A stretch of 64,000 nucleotides of DNA from an uncultured Tolumonas sp. (GCF_963556105.2 NZ_OY829944.1:1087001-1151000); one strand, 5' to 3'; positions 47,941-57,639 are shown, numbered from the stretch's first letter. Translations and numbers: made by a program. Notes: a model not told the origin generated them from the sequence alone.

Positions 47941-49428
47941 TTACAATGCTTTGGTATAACGTTGTTCCAGATAACGACGGAACCACTGCGTATTTAACGA
48001 TTCACCGGTGGCTTGTTGAATTAATTCGTCGGTACTTAATAGGCTGGCTTTTTCCCAGACATTTGTTTTTAGCCAATGGAATATTTGTGGTAAACCGTCA
48101 TCGGCAGCAATCAGTTCGCCAATATTCCCCACATCACGCTCAATAGCTCCGGCAAATTGAGCCGCATAAATGGCGCCTAATGTGTAACTTGGAAAATAAC
48201 CAAAAGAGCCATCAGTCCAGTGAATATCCTGCATACAACCTATAGCATCATTACCTTTGGTGCTTAATCCTAGGTATTGCTGCATTTTTGTGTTCCAGAC
48301 TTCAGGCAAGTCGCGTACCTGAATTTTCTCTTCAATCAGCGCTTGTTCGATTTCAAAACGCATAATGATATGAGCAGGGTAAGTCAATTCATCGGCATCA
48401 ACTCGGATAAATCCTGGTTCAATCCGGCTATAAAGCTGGATTAGATTTTCAGCTTCCAGCGCCGGTTGTTCGCCAAAATGTTGTTTAATTAATGGAGCCA
48501 TTTTTCGCAGAAATGCAGGATGACGAGCCAATTGCATTTCAAAAAACAGGCTCTGGCTTTCATGAATCCCCATAGAGCGGGCTTCGCCTGCTGGCTGGCC
48601 ACGCCATTTTTCTGGTAAGCCTTGTTCGTATCGTGCGTGTCCCGTTTCATGGATGACACCCATCAGGCTTGGCATGAAATCTTTTTCATTGTAGCGCGTG
48701 GTAATGCGTACATCTTCTGGTACACCACCGCAAAATGGATGGGCACTGATATCCAGACGGCCATGATTAAAATCAAAGCCCAGCAATTTCATCGCGTGTA
48801 AGCCTAATGATTTTTGGCGAACAACAGGGAAACTGCCTTCTGGTTTGATGGGATTGTAGAGTGATTGGCGTTCACCCGCCTGACGAATGATTTGTGGCAA
48901 CCAGGATTTTAATTCAGTGAAGATACGCAGTAATTGGTTGCTGCTCATCCCTGGTTCATAGAGGTCGATCAGGCTATCGTAAGGTGTCAGTTCTAACGCT
49001 TCTGCCCGGATCTGGGCTGCTTCGCGGGTCAAATCAACGACTACTTTCAGATTAGGCTCAAATCCTTTCCAATCATTGTTTTTGCGTTGTTCACGCCATG
49101 CGTGTTCACAACGTGAACCTGCCAGTGTTTTGGCTTGAACCAAATCTTCTGGTAACAATGCTGCGTTCTGCCAACGACGACGCATTTCATTTAAATTGGC
49201 TTGTTGTTCGTCAGATAAAGTTTCATTTTCGGCAGTATTCAGCCAGTCCGCGATCTCTGGGGCGGTCAATTTTTGATGTTGTAGCAAGGCCAGTTCAGCT
49301 AATGCTGCACCACGCGCCTGATTTCCTCCATCTGGCATCATTGTGGCCTGATCCCAGCCACAAATCGCCTGCAGATGTTGCAGATGATGCAGTTGTTGAA
49401 AACGTTGTTCTAATAATTGATAAGACAT
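47941..49428 (-). CDS. M32 family metallocarboxypeptidase (Taq type)
   Basis: 495 aa. A zinc carboxypeptidase with the HEXXH motif in GVIHETGHARYEQGLP and a downstream ESQSLFFE that gives the third ligand. It removes C-terminal residues from peptides in the cytoplasm. ATG 49428 has AGGAAA at good spacing and gives MSYQLLEQRFQQLHHLQ, typical of the family; the open frame extends 11 codons further without support. Confidence 0.93.
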   Translation of the reverse strand: MSYQLLEQRFQQLHHLQHLQAICGWDQATMMPDGGNQARGAALAELALLQHQKLTAPEIADWLNTAENETLSDEQQANLNEMRRRWQNAALLPEDLVQAKTLAGSRCEHAWREQRKNNDWKGFEPNLKVVVDLTREAAQIRAEALELTPYDSLIDLYEPGMSSNQLLRIFTELKSWLPQIIRQAGERQSLYNPIKPEGSFPVVRQKSLGLHAMKLLGFDFNHGRLDISAHPFCGGVPEDVRITTRYNEKDFMPSLMGVIHETGHARYEQGLPEKWRGQPAGEARSMGIHESQSLFFEMQLARHPAFLRKMAPLIKQHFGEQPALEAENLIQLYSRIEPGFIRVDADELTYPAHIIMRFEIEQALIEEKIQVRDLPEVWNTKMQQYLGLSTKGNDAIGCMQDIHWTDGSFGYFPSYTLGAIYAAQFAGAIERDVGNIGELIAADDGLPQIFHWLKTNVWEKASLLSTDELIQQATGESLNTQWFRRYLEQRYTKAL

Positions 49429-49559
49429 GCTGTGTTTCCTGTTTACTTTCTGCAACAACAAATAATACGTGCGGTCCGCGTCATAATAACGCTCGGATCT
49501 GAGACAAACCAGAGTTTAAGTTTATTGTTTGATTAAGCAATATCTGGAATATGCGTATT

Positions 49560-50483
49560 TCATCGAGTCTGGATGTTAGATATTTTGTATCCGTTTTGCT
49601 TCAACATTTGAATTAATCCATTTGGACCATACAGGTGCATGGCACCTACAACCATAAAATTATGCGGATAAGTTTCCGACATAATCTTCGGCAGCCAATT
49701 TTGATTTCTTTCTTTGATTAAATGCTGTTCTAAATATTGGCGTAATTTGGGGCTGGTATCATCATCTTCCAGTAAAGCCTGAATTTTATTCCGATCGCCT
49801 TTTTCCCATGCTTTGATGAGATCGGGTAAGTCAGCGTTAACTTTATTGATTTGTTTTAACGTTGCTTCGAGAAAATCATTTTCTACGCCACCCAATCCAG
49901 CGAGATAAGCAAGTTGTTGGTCGGGCGTTTCCAGATAATGGATGGAAACCTGTTTATCTTTTGCTAAGCCAATGAAGTATTGATCGACACCCAATGCGGC
50001 TTGATACCCCGCTTGTTGAATGGCTTGTTGTTGCAAAGTAATAGCAACAAACCAAGGTCGAAACTTAGACAATAGGGGCTCACTTAATTGATACAGTGCA
50101 GCGGTTTGAATGGTTTTTTGGTAAAGCGGTAGGCTGAGTTGTTGAGACAATGTTGTGTCAGTTGGCAACATGGCATAAGAGAGCAAGCTTTGCTGACTAG
50201 TAGGAGCAGACTGATTGAGATCGGTCTCGACAATCAAATTATCTGCCTGTTGCCAGCGTTGCATAATGGCTGGCGGCAATGGATACATCTCTTCGTGTCC
50301 GACATGGATTGAGCCTAACAGCCAGAGCTTTTGCTCGCCTCGTTCTGCTAACCAAAAATCAGGCGATGATGCTGCCAGAACTATGTCGGGTGATAAGGTG
50401 AGCAGTAATAACCCTAGCCAGCCAAAACCTTTCATTCCAGAGATCAGGGCATTACCATAGTGTAGAAATCTATTTTTTATCAT
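49560..50483 (-). CDS. TraB/GumN family protein
   Basis: 307 aa. A likely secreted or periplasmic TraB/GumN-type protein (an erythromycin-esterase-like fold with suspected protease activity). The first conserved motif is LWLLGSIHVGHEEMYPLP, and the last is NFMVVGAMHLYGPNGLIQML. A hydrophobic stretch at about residues 20-37 (GWLGLLLLTLSPDIVLA) is the signal peptide. The start is uncertain: ATG 50483 lacks a good ribosome binding site and Met17 (50435) is possible. Divergent from the DUF1904 gene with 11 bases between the starts. Confidence 0.82.
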   Translation of the reverse strand: MIKNRFLHYGNALISGMKGFGWLGLLLLTLSPDIVLAASSPDFWLAERGEQKLWLLGSIHVGHEEMYPLPPAIMQRWQQADNLIVETDLNQSAPTSQQSLLSYAMLPTDTTLSQQLSLPLYQKTIQTAALYQLSEPLLSKFRPWFVAITLQQQAIQQAGYQAALGVDQYFIGLAKDKQVSIHYLETPDQQLAYLAGLGGVENDFLEATLKQINKVNADLPDLIKAWEKGDRNKIQALLEDDDTSPKLRQYLEQHLIKERNQNWLPKIMSETYPHNFMVVGAMHLYGPNGLIQMLKQNGYKISNIQTR

Positions 50484-50494
50484 GGAGATATTTA

Positions 50495-50821
50495 ATGCCT
50501 CATATTCGATGTCGAGGAATGCAACGTGACCTAGTGGTTGCCATCAGTGAAACCTTAGTTGAACAGTTAGCTGAACTGACTAAGGCTCCGGCTGCACATT
50601 TTACTATTGAGTATATTCCGGCTGAGTTTATTGCGACACGTTTTGGTGGTCAGGCATATCCATTTATTGAGCTTTTCTGGTTTGACCGTGGACAAGAGAT
50701 GCAAGATGCCGCGGTTCGATTGATAACATCGATTGTAAAATCGAAACTAGAGGCTGATGTAGCTGTTGTGGTACAGCCTCTACAACGAACGAATTATTAC
50801 GATAATGGTCAGCACTATTAA
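50495..50821 (+). CDS. DUF1904 family protein
   Basis: 108 aa. Resembles DUF1904, a small family thought to share the tautomerase/MIF fold: MPHIRCRGMQ with Pro after Met at the start, FIATRFGGQAYPFIELFWFD and RGQEMQDAAVRLIT. Pro2 would be the catalytic base in a tautomerase, but activity is unproven. GGAG lies seven bases before the ATG. A strong terminator follows. Confidence 0.75.
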   Translation: MPHIRCRGMQRDLVVAISETLVEQLAELTKAPAAHFTIEYIPAEFIATRFGGQAYPFIELFWFDRGQEMQDAAVRLITSIVKSKLEADVAVVVQPLQRTNYYDNGQHY

Positions 50822-50827
50822 TGTCCG

Positions 50828-50861
50828 AAAAAATGCCGCAAAAAATTTGCGGCATTTTTTT
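50828..50861. terminator. Bidirectional terminator, DUF1904 gene / SDR gene
   Basis: A 15-bp stem (50828-50842 with 50846-50860) with A and T runs lies between two convergent stop codons; the SDR stop touches it. Confidence 0.92.
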
Positions 50862-51687
50862 ATGCAGAGCGGCAAAGAATACTGTCTAACCAGCGTGTCG
50901 GTAATATGCGCCGTAACAAAGCAAATAAATGAGTAGGAAAGGTCACACCGTATCGTGTTTTGGCGTGTTTGCTGCGCAGCGCATGCAATACCGGTTTCAA
51001 ACAGGATTCGGGCTCTAGCGTGAAAGGGTTTTTCGGTGTCGGATTTTGTAAACGCTGTAATGTTTGTTGATAAACTTCATGATGGCGACTGGTTGCTACA
51101 TCAATATGTTGCTGAAATTTAATCAGTGCATTACTGCGAAATTGACTGCGGATTGGTCCTGGCTCAATGAGACTTATCTGAATTGCTGTATCCCGTAATT
51201 CGAGTCGCAAAGTGTCAGTATAACCTTCCAGTGCAAATTTACTGGCGTTATAAGCACCGCGATATTTCATAGCTACCAAACCGAGAACTGAGCTGATTTG
51301 TATAATCCGACCGCGGTTTTGTTGCAGCATGGTGGGTAGTATTAGCCGGAGTAAATGATGCCAGCCAAACAAATTCGTATTGAACTGCTCGCGTAAGGCT
51401 TGGGTTGGTAGATCTTCAATGGCACCTGTCTGGCCATACGCACCATTATTTATTAGTGCATATAACTGACCGTCTGATTCAGCTAATGCCCACTCTACGG
51501 CGGCCTCAATACTGTGTTCATCATTCAGATCAAGTTTATGTGCGCGCAGCCCTGATTGTTGTAAGCGAGTTACATCATTCTCTTTTCTTGCTGTTGCTAA
51601 GACCTGGTAACCCTCTTGTTGCAGACGCTGGGCTAAATGCAAACCTATGCCTGTAGAGCAACCAGTGATGAGAATGAAATCAGCCAT
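50860..51687 (-). CDS. Short-chain dehydrogenase/reductase
   Basis: 275 aa. A classical SDR with the cofactor loop ITGCSTGIGLHLA (residues 6-18), NNGAYG, the catalytic Ser in ISSVLGLVAM and YxxxK as YNASKFALEGY. The PGPIRSQF segment follows. The substrate is unknown. Two adjacent ATGs are possible; the second (51687) has the better distance from AGGAAA. Confidence 0.88.
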   Translation of the reverse strand: MADFILITGCSTGIGLHLAQRLQQEGYQVLATARKENDVTRLQQSGLRAHKLDLNDEHSIEAAVEWALAESDGQLYALINNGAYGQTGAIEDLPTQALREQFNTNLFGWHHLLRLILPTMLQQNRGRIIQISSVLGLVAMKYRGAYNASKFALEGYTDTLRLELRDTAIQISLIEPGPIRSQFRSNALIKFQQHIDVATSRHHEVYQQTLQRLQNPTPKNPFTLEPESCLKPVLHALRSKHAKTRYGVTFPTHLFALLRRILPTRWLDSILCRSA

Positions 51688-51742
51688 CATATTTCCTGTT
51701 TATGATGAAAGTGTTTGAATATCTTAATGTGGATCGTACATA

Positions 51743-51777
51743 AAACAAAACCGGGAGTATTGCTCCCGGTTTTGTTT
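51743..51777 (-). terminator. Rho-independent terminator after mltD
   Basis: A perfect 15-bp stem (51743-51757 with 51763-51777), GC-rich in the middle, with a T-rich tail on the minus strand, just downstream of the mltD stop. Confidence 0.9.
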
Positions 51778-51791
51778 ATTCGATGGCTAGT

Positions 51792-53231
51792 TTATGCGCC
51801 ACTGTTATCAAGTCGAACGGTTAACGTCTGGCCTGGTTTAAGGTGGTTATGCCCTAAACTATTCCAGCGCATCAGTTCATTCACGGTGATCTGAAATTTC
51901 TCCGCAATGGAAGAAAGTGAATCACCACGACGTACTTCATAACGTTTTAACTTGGCCGCTTTAGCAACAGACTGCTTAGCTGTTTTGCCAGATACTTTAC
52001 TTACTGGCGCATTGACCAATAAAACCTGACCGGGCTTAATTTTATTCTTATCCAAACGGTTCCACTGTGCTAACTGCTTTTCTGATACGCCATAACTACG
52101 AGCGACTGTACCTAAGGTATCACCGCGTTTTACTTTATGGTGGATACCAATAGTTGCTGATGACTTACTATCATTATTCGTATCAGCGGTATCATCATTA
52201 CCATCAGTCACATCATTGCTGGCAATCGCTACGCGTTCACTGTCATCACGCAAACGTTTTTGCGGTGCCATATCGGCCAATGCCAGTTCAAGCTCATCAG
52301 CTACACCGATAGGCACCAGCAAATGATCAGGCCCTTTTGGTGAGGTCGTGTTGCGGCTTAAACCTGGGTTCAGACGCTTCAACGCAGGAAATGACATATT
52401 TGCCTGTTCTGCAGCAGTGCGCAAATCCACCTGACCGTGAGTATCGATCAAACGAACCGACGCCCGATTGGGTGTTTTCGGCAGGTCAATACCATATTTT
52501 TTCGCATTTTTGATGACATCAGCCAATGCCAACATACGTGGTACATATTCCATCGTCTGACGAGGTAATTGCAGCGAGAAAAAATCTGTCGCTTTACCAC
52601 GAGCACGATTTGCATCAATAGCGTCTTGAATTCGGCCTTCACCTGCATTGTATGCAGCAACGGCATTCATCCAATCGCCTTCAAAATAGGCATTTAACTG
52701 AGCCAGATAATCCAGCGCAGCCTGAGTTGAGGCGACAACGTCACGACGACCGTCATACCAGTAATCCTGTTTCAGACCATAGCGTCTGCCTGATGCACTT
52801 AAGAATTGCCATAAGCCAACAGCGTTGCCATGGGAGCGGGCATTAGGGTTATATGCACTTTCAACAATGGGCAATAACACCAGCTCCATTGGCATCTGAC
52901 GTTTATCAATTTCCTCTGTGATTAGGTGGAGGAAGGGGGCGGCACGTTCGGTGACAGTTCGCAGGTACTTTGGATGTTGGATATACCAATCACGATAAGC
53001 AATGACGTCAGGATCATTTGGAATGGTCAACTGCATCTCGTCAGCAATGCGGTCCCACATGTACGGATGTGAGCTTTCCGATCGATCCAGAGCCGAGGTT
53101 GCATGCGACCTATAATTCGACATTACGTTAACGGTAGAACCCAACTTATTTTTATCTGAGTCGGTTTGTAACGCCTGGCAACCGGTCAGCAACAACGCAC
53201 CCAATAGGGCCAAATGTAGCTTTATGTTCAT
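51792..53231 (-). CDS. mltD: Membrane-bound lytic murein transglycosylase D
   Basis: 479 aa. A lipoprotein that cleaves peptidoglycan glycan strands to give 1,6-anhydro ends. The lipobox LLTGC puts Cys18 at the mature N-terminus. The SLT domain (about residues 110-230) has the catalytic Glu124 in PIVESAYNPNARS, then GLWQFLSASGRRYGL and AVAAYNAGEGRI. Two C-terminal LysM repeats bind peptidoglycan (VKRGDTLGTVARSYGV and VRRGDSLSSIAEKFQI). Placed next to gloB as in E. coli. Confidence 0.96.
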   Translation of the reverse strand: MNIKLHLALLGALLLTGCQALQTDSDKNKLGSTVNVMSNYRSHATSALDRSESSHPYMWDRIADEMQLTIPNDPDVIAYRDWYIQHPKYLRTVTERAAPFLHLITEEIDKRQMPMELVLLPIVESAYNPNARSHGNAVGLWQFLSASGRRYGLKQDYWYDGRRDVVASTQAALDYLAQLNAYFEGDWMNAVAAYNAGEGRIQDAIDANRARGKATDFFSLQLPRQTMEYVPRMLALADVIKNAKKYGIDLPKTPNRASVRLIDTHGQVDLRTAAEQANMSFPALKRLNPGLSRNTTSPKGPDHLLVPIGVADELELALADMAPQKRLRDDSERVAIASNDVTDGNDDTADTNNDSKSSATIGIHHKVKRGDTLGTVARSYGVSEKQLAQWNRLDKNKIKPGQVLLVNAPVSKVSGKTAKQSVAKAAKLKRYEVRRGDSLSSIAEKFQITVNELMRWNSLGHNHLKPGQTLTVRLDNSGA

Positions 53232-53314
53232 CCAGTCATCCTCAAAATTTTGACAGATGGTATGTGTGTTTAGGGTTCAGATCAAGCCTTGCATAATTTA
53301 TGCTCAGTTACAGC

Positions 53315-54085
53315 TCAAAGATTATTCTTTTTTTCGCGCAAAATAGCAAAGATCTGGATCTCATTTTCGAGATAGAGATCGCTCGATTTTTGAGCATAAG
53401 TCACAATGCTGGGGTTATTTGTGCGTAAAAACACATTACTGCTCTTTTCGATACCTATTGAAGATGGCAGTGTTGGACAACCCTGTTGGCGTAATTTGCT
53501 TACTTCTTTAATTCGCGACATTGTAAACATATTATCTGGTTCAACCTGCCAACAATAGCTTAAATTGTTGTAAGTATATTCATGTGCAGGATAAACGAGA
53601 GTCTCTTCCGGTAAGCTGGCTAGTCGTTGCAACGAGTGATACATCTGTGCCGCAGTGCCGGTAAATAGGCGTCCACAGCCACCAGAAAAGAGCGTATCGC
53701 CACAAAACAGGGCGCCATGACCGTGAAATACAATGTGTTCAGCAGTATGCCCTGGCGTGTGCCAGACTTTAAACGCCAGCTGAAGATCAGGAAAGCTGAT
53801 CAGATCCTGATCGTGCATGGTGTGCAATTGTGGCACGTCAGGTAGTGTAATTTGTGGGCCGTAAACTTCACATTGAGGATAGTGAGTCAAAAGCTCGGCA
53901 ACACCATCAACATGATCATGATGGTGGTGTGTAATGAAAATGGCGCGAAGTGTTAGTGCTTGTTGTTGCAGCCGTTCAAGTACGGGCGCTGATTCGCCTG
54001 GATCAACAACAATAGCCTGTTCGCCTTGCTTAATCAGCCAGATATAGTTGTCGGTACGAGAGGGAATAGCTTGTACTTGCAACAT
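53315..54085 (-). CDS. gloB: Hydroxyacylglutathione hydrolase (glyoxalase II)
   Basis: 256 aa. A metallo-beta-lactamase-fold enzyme that hydrolyses S-lactoylglutathione to lactate and glutathione, the second step of methylglyoxal removal. The metal motif THHHHDHVDG gives His53, His55, Asp57 and His58, with further ligands in HTPGHTAEHI and FCGDTLFSGGCGR. The C-terminal HAGH domain is present but its glutathione-binding segment is short and divergent. Divergent from the methyltransferase gene and upstream of mltD on the same strand. Confidence 0.94.
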   Translation of the reverse strand: MLQVQAIPSRTDNYIWLIKQGEQAIVVDPGESAPVLERLQQQALTLRAIFITHHHHDHVDGVAELLTHYPQCEVYGPQITLPDVPQLHTMHDQDLISFPDLQLAFKVWHTPGHTAEHIVFHGHGALFCGDTLFSGGCGRLFTGTAAQMYHSLQRLASLPEETLVYPAHEYTYNNLSYCWQVEPDNMFTMSRIKEVSKLRQQGCPTLPSSIGIEKSSNVFLRTNNPSIVTYAQKSSDLYLENEIQIFAILREKKNNL

Positions 54086-54172
54086 GTGATGAGCTCCGAT
54101 ACGAATTCTGCAGTGTTGTGTATAAAATGAAAGTGAGACAAAGGCAATATTTACCCGTGTTGAGGTGATGAT

Positions 54173-54913
54173 GTGAAACCAGCAAAAACAAACCGGGAAA
54201 TCATTGCACCAGAAAATTGGAGCGAATTACCGATGGGTGATTGGCTGGCAATGGAAATCCAGCATAAGCTCGATGAATGGTGCCAGTTTATGTTTGGTTA
54301 CCATCTTTTGAAGTTGGGACCATTGAGTAGTCAGTTGTCATGTTCTACTTCTACTATTCGTCATCAATGTGCTCTTGGTACAGAAGGCGCCTCTTTGGGA
54401 ATGATTGCCGATGTTGGAGAGTTACCGATTCGATCTGGCAGTGTCGATGCCTGTTTACTGGCGCATACACTTGATTTTAGTAACGATCCGCATCAGATCT
54501 TGCGGGAAGTAGAACGCGTATTAACGCCGGATGGTTGGATCATCATCAGTGGTTTTAATCCATATAGCTTGGTTGGCTTAGGAAAACTACTGCCTCATCT
54601 ACGTCGTCGGCTGCCTTGGTCGGCGCAAATGTTTTCACCTGAGCGAGTGCTTGACTGGTTACATTTACTCGGTTTTGAAGTGGTGCATCTGGAAGGGTTT
54701 GCTTATTCAGCACTTTCTCGTCGCAGTCGAATTCACTGCTGGCGGGAAAATACCGCCAGACGGTGTGGTTATCGGTTTGCATCAACCTATATGCTCGCGG
54801 CCCGAAAACGGACACTTCCGTTAACCCGGATCCGCGAGGTGGCGTGGTTGAAACGTCCGGTGATGGTGGGTGGTATGGCCAGACTAAAAAATCAGACCCG
54901 GACGCAACGTTAA
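54173..54913 (+). CDS. yafS: YafS-like SAM-dependent methyltransferase
   Basis: 246 aa. A class I methyltransferase domain: GMIADVGELPIRSGSVDACL and LLAHTLDFSNDPHQILREVE, then RVLTPDGWIIISGFNP. The order gloB-yafS-rnhA-dnaQ matches E. coli. The N-terminal motif I is unusual; I do not see the normal GxGxG loop, so SAM binding or activity should not be assumed. GTG start with GAGGT seven bases upstream. Substrate unknown. Confidence 0.82.
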   Translation: MKPAKTNREIIAPENWSELPMGDWLAMEIQHKLDEWCQFMFGYHLLKLGPLSSQLSCSTSTIRHQCALGTEGASLGMIADVGELPIRSGSVDACLLAHTLDFSNDPHQILREVERVLTPDGWIIISGFNPYSLVGLGKLLPHLRRRLPWSAQMFSPERVLDWLHLLGFEVVHLEGFAYSALSRRSRIHCWRENTARRCGYRFASTYMLAARKRTLPLTRIREVAWLKRPVMVGGMARLKNQTRTQR

Positions 54914-54920
54914 ATATTTA

Positions 54921-55388
54921 TTATGATGGGTAGCCGGAATCAATCAGACGGCTATCTGCTGCGAGCGCGGCATTGCGTGCGAGCTCGTCACAACGCTCAT
55001 TTTCTGGGTGACCTGAGTGCCCTTTGACCCAAAACCATTCTACTTCATGCCGTTGAATTTCGCTGTCTAGCAGTAACCATAAGTCCACATTCTTAACTGG
55101 TTCACGGTTGGCGGTTTTCCAGCCTTTCTTCTTCCAGCCATGGATCCACTGGGTTATACCTTGACGAACATATTGGCTATCCGTCGTCAGTTTGACCTGA
55201 CAGGGTTCACTCAAAGACTGTAAACCAGCAATTGCGGCCATTAACTCCATGCGGTTATTGGTCGTCAGTTCGTAACCTTGAGCTAATTCTTTACGGTGTT
55301 GTTTGTAGATCAAAACGGCGGCATAACCGCCAGGGCCAGGGTTGCCGAGACATGAGCCATCGGTATAGAGAGTTATCTGTTTTAGCAT
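54921..55388 (-). CDS. rnhA: Ribonuclease HI
   Basis: 155 aa, same length as E. coli RNase HI. It degrades RNA in RNA-DNA hybrids. Catalytic residues are visible: Asp10 in [15 protein letters not shown], Glu48 in [12 protein letters not shown], Asp70 in [11 protein letters not shown] and the terminal Asp in [12 protein letters not shown]. The handle region [20 protein letters not shown] is present. Divergent from dnaQ with 49 bases between starts, as in E. coli. Confidence 0.97.
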   Translation of the reverse strand: MLKQITLYTDGSCLGNPGPGGYAAVLIYKQHRKELAQGYELTTNNRMELMAAIAGLQSLSEPCQVKLTTDSQYVRQGITQWIHGWKKKGWKTANREPVKNVDLWLLLDSEIQRHEVEWFWVKGHSGHPENERCDELARNAALAADSRLIDSGYPS

Positions 55389-55437
55389 AGTGTCGTGGTA
55401 TTCTGAGCGTCTGAGTAAAGTGTGACATAAAAGTGCT

Positions 55438-56187
55438 ATGAACCCAATGCAAACGAATCGCTACGTAATTCTAGACACGGAAACCACGGGTATGAACCAG
55501 AGTGGTGGCCCGGTATATATCGGTCATCGCATCATTGAAATCGGTTGTGTGGAGGTGATAAACCGCCGTTTAACCGGAAATCATTACCATGTTTATATCA
55601 AACCAGATCGTTTGGTGGATGAAGAAGCAATCCGGGTACATGGTATTACCGACGCTTTCCTTGCGGATAAGCCGCCGTTTGCTGCTATTGCACAAGAGTT
55701 CCGGGATTTTATTCGTGGCGCGGAATTAGTCATTCATAACGCAGCGTTCGACGTTGGCTTCATCGATCATGAATTTGACAAGCTAGGCTGGACGGAGCGG
55801 GTTAAAGATATCTGCAAAGTCACCGATTCGCTAGCGTTGGCGCGGGGCCAGTTCCCCGGTAAGCGCAATAGCTTGGATGCGTTGTGTACCCGGTTTGGTA
55901 TCGATAACTCGCATCGTACTTTGCACGGCGCGTTATTGGACGCCGAAATTCTGGCTGATGTCTATTTATTGATGACCGGTGGTCAGACGCGACTGGAGTT
56001 ACACAACACAGTCAATGATAATAGTTCTGGTTCATCTGCATCAGCTCAGCAGTTAAAAATGCTGCAGCGGAATGGTTCGTTGAAAGTTTTACGTGCATCA
56101 GAAGATGAATTAGCGGCACATGAAAAAAGATTAGATCTGGTTGCTAAAAAAGGCGGTAGCTGCCTGTGGCGGCCGGAACAAGAATAA
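55438..56187 (+). CDS. dnaQ: DNA polymerase III epsilon subunit (proofreading exonuclease)
   Basis: 249 aa. The 3'-5' proofreading subunit of the replicative polymerase. The ExoI motif [12 protein letters not shown] contains Asp13 and Glu15, the ExoII region is [16 protein letters not shown], and ExoIII is [22 protein letters not shown]. The C-terminal part that binds the alpha subunit is Ser-rich then charged. It ends before gmhA with a 40-base gap. Confidence 0.97.
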   Translation: MNPMQTNRYVILDTETTGMNQSGGPVYIGHRIIEIGCVEVINRRLTGNHYHVYIKPDRLVDEEAIRVHGITDAFLADKPPFAAIAQEFRDFIRGAELVIHNAAFDVGFIDHEFDKLGWTERVKDICKVTDSLALARGQFPGKRNSLDALCTRFGIDNSHRTLHGALLDAEILADVYLLMTGGQTRLELHNTVNDNSSGSSASAQQLKMLQRNGSLKVLRASEDELAAHEKRLDLVAKKGGSCLWRPEQE

Positions 56188-56227
56188 ACGTTTTTTCCAT
56201 ATAAAAATGAAAGGAAAAATACCGTAT

Positions 56228-56806
56228 ATGTATCAAGAAATTATTAAGCAGGAATTGGTTACGGCTCAACAGGCTTTGGCCGATTTTATTGCTGATGCCG
56301 AAAATATTAATGCTATAGAACAAGCAGCAAAACTAATTGCCGCATCACTGCGTGACGGCGGTAAAGTCATGTCATGCGGCAATGGTGGATCACACTGTGA
56401 TGCGATGCATTTTGCCGAAGAGTTAACTGGCCGATACCGTGAAGACCGTCCGGGTTATGCGGGGATCGCTATTTCTGACCCAAGTCATTTATCGTGTGTA
56501 TCAAATGACTATGGTTATCAGTACGTATTTTCCCGTTATCTGGAAGCGGTTGGTCGCGCTGGTGATGTGATGCTGGGCATCTCAACTAGCGGTAATTCCG
56601 GAAATATTATTACAGCTATTGAGTCGGCTAAAAAGAAAGGCATTAAAGTTGTGACTTTAACCGGCAAGGATGGCGGTAAAATGGCCGGCATGGCGGATGT
56701 GGAAATTCGTGTTCCGTATTTTGGTTACGCAGATCGTATTCAAGAGATCCACATTAAAGTGATCCATATTTTGATCATGTTGATTGAAAAAGAGTTGGCT
56801 GTCTGA
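56228..56806 (+). CDS. gmhA: Phosphoheptose isomerase (sedoheptulose-7-phosphate isomerase)
   Basis: 192 aa, identical in length to E. coli GmhA/LpcA. It makes D-glycero-D-manno-heptose 7-phosphate, the first step toward the LPS inner-core heptose. The SIS domain has [34 protein letters not shown] and [14 protein letters not shown] 56228 gives [15 protein letters not shown], which aligns with the family start; the open frame extends 29 codons into dnaQ and was trimmed. AAGGA upstream is somewhat distant. Confidence 0.96.
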   Translation: MYQEIIKQELVTAQQALADFIADAENINAIEQAAKLIAASLRDGGKVMSCGNGGSHCDAMHFAEELTGRYREDRPGYAGIAISDPSHLSCVSNDYGYQYVFSRYLEAVGRAGDVMLGISTSGNSGNIITAIESAKKKGIKVVTLTGKDGGKMAGMADVEIRVPYFGYADRIQEIHIKVIHILIMLIEKELAV

Positions 56807-56824
56807 TTAGTTTGAGGTGCGACT

Positions 56825-57625
56825 GTGTGCGAATTATTGGGTATGAGTGCGAATGTTCCCACTGATATCTGCTTTAGTTTCAGTGGATTAGTACAACGTG
56901 GCGGGCGTACTGGCCCGCATGTTGATGGTTGGGGCATTACTTTCTATGAAGGGAAGGGCTGCCGTACTTTTAAAGATCCCGTAGCTTGTGCGCAGTCTCA
57001 AATTGCTAAACTGGTTCAGGAATATCCAATTAAAAGTTGTGCTGTGGTGAGTCATATCCGCCAGGCGAATCGTGGTAGTGTGGCGTTAGAAAATACTCAC
57101 CCATTTACACGGGAGCTGTGGGGGCGTTACTGGACCTTTGCGCACAATGGTCAGCTGACGGATTATGAATCACTTGATGTCGGTCGTTTTGTACCGGTTG
57201 GCCAAACTGATAGTGAAAGGTCGTTTTGCTGGTTGTTAAACCAACTAGAGAAACAATTCCCATTTTTCCCAGAAAAACCTGAATCATTGTTTCAGGTTTT
57301 AGCGACGTTATGTAATGAATTAATGCAATTAGGCGTGTTCAATATGCTGTTATCTGATGGCGAATATTTGATCACCTATTGCACCACCAATCTTCATTGC
57401 ATTACTCGCCGTGCACCGTTTGGTCAGGCTAAGTTAATCGATGATGATGTTACGATTGATTTTCAGCAGGAAACGACACCAAACGATGTAGTGACCGTGA
57501 TTGCGACTCAGCCGCTGACAAATAATGAGCAGTGGCAAAAAATGGATCGCGGTGAACTGAAGATTTTTCGTTTCGGTGAGCAATTATTTGCTATTACAAC
57601 GGAAGAAAAAGAACAGGGAGCTTAA
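56825..57625 (+). CDS. yafJ: YafJ-like class II glutamine amidotransferase domain protein
   Basis: 266 aa. An N-terminal nucleophile (Ntn) glutaminase-type fold. GTG start followed by TGC, so Cys2 (MCELLGMSANVPTD) becomes the N-terminal nucleophile after Met removal. SHIRQANRGSVALENTHPF and FAHNGQLTDYE are the class II amidotransferase signatures. No synthetase domain is attached, so its partner is unknown. It follows gmhA as in E. coli (lpcA-yafJ). Its stop codon lies inside the terminator palindrome. Confidence 0.9.
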   Translation: MCELLGMSANVPTDICFSFSGLVQRGGRTGPHVDGWGITFYEGKGCRTFKDPVACAQSQIAKLVQEYPIKSCAVVSHIRQANRGSVALENTHPFTRELWGRYWTFAHNGQLTDYESLDVGRFVPVGQTDSERSFCWLLNQLEKQFPFFPEKPESLFQVLATLCNELMQLGVFNMLLSDGEYLITYCTTNLHCITRRAPFGQAKLIDDDVTIDFQQETTPNDVVTVIATQPLTNNEQWQKMDRGELKIFRFGEQLFAITTEEKEQGA

Positions 57626-57639
57626 GCTCCCTGTTCTTT
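57608..57639. terminator. Bidirectional terminator, yafJ / purN
   Basis: A perfect 32-base palindrome (57608-57639) with A-rich and T-rich ends. It includes the yafJ stop codon (57623-57625) and ends eight bases from the purN stop. Confidence 0.92.
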
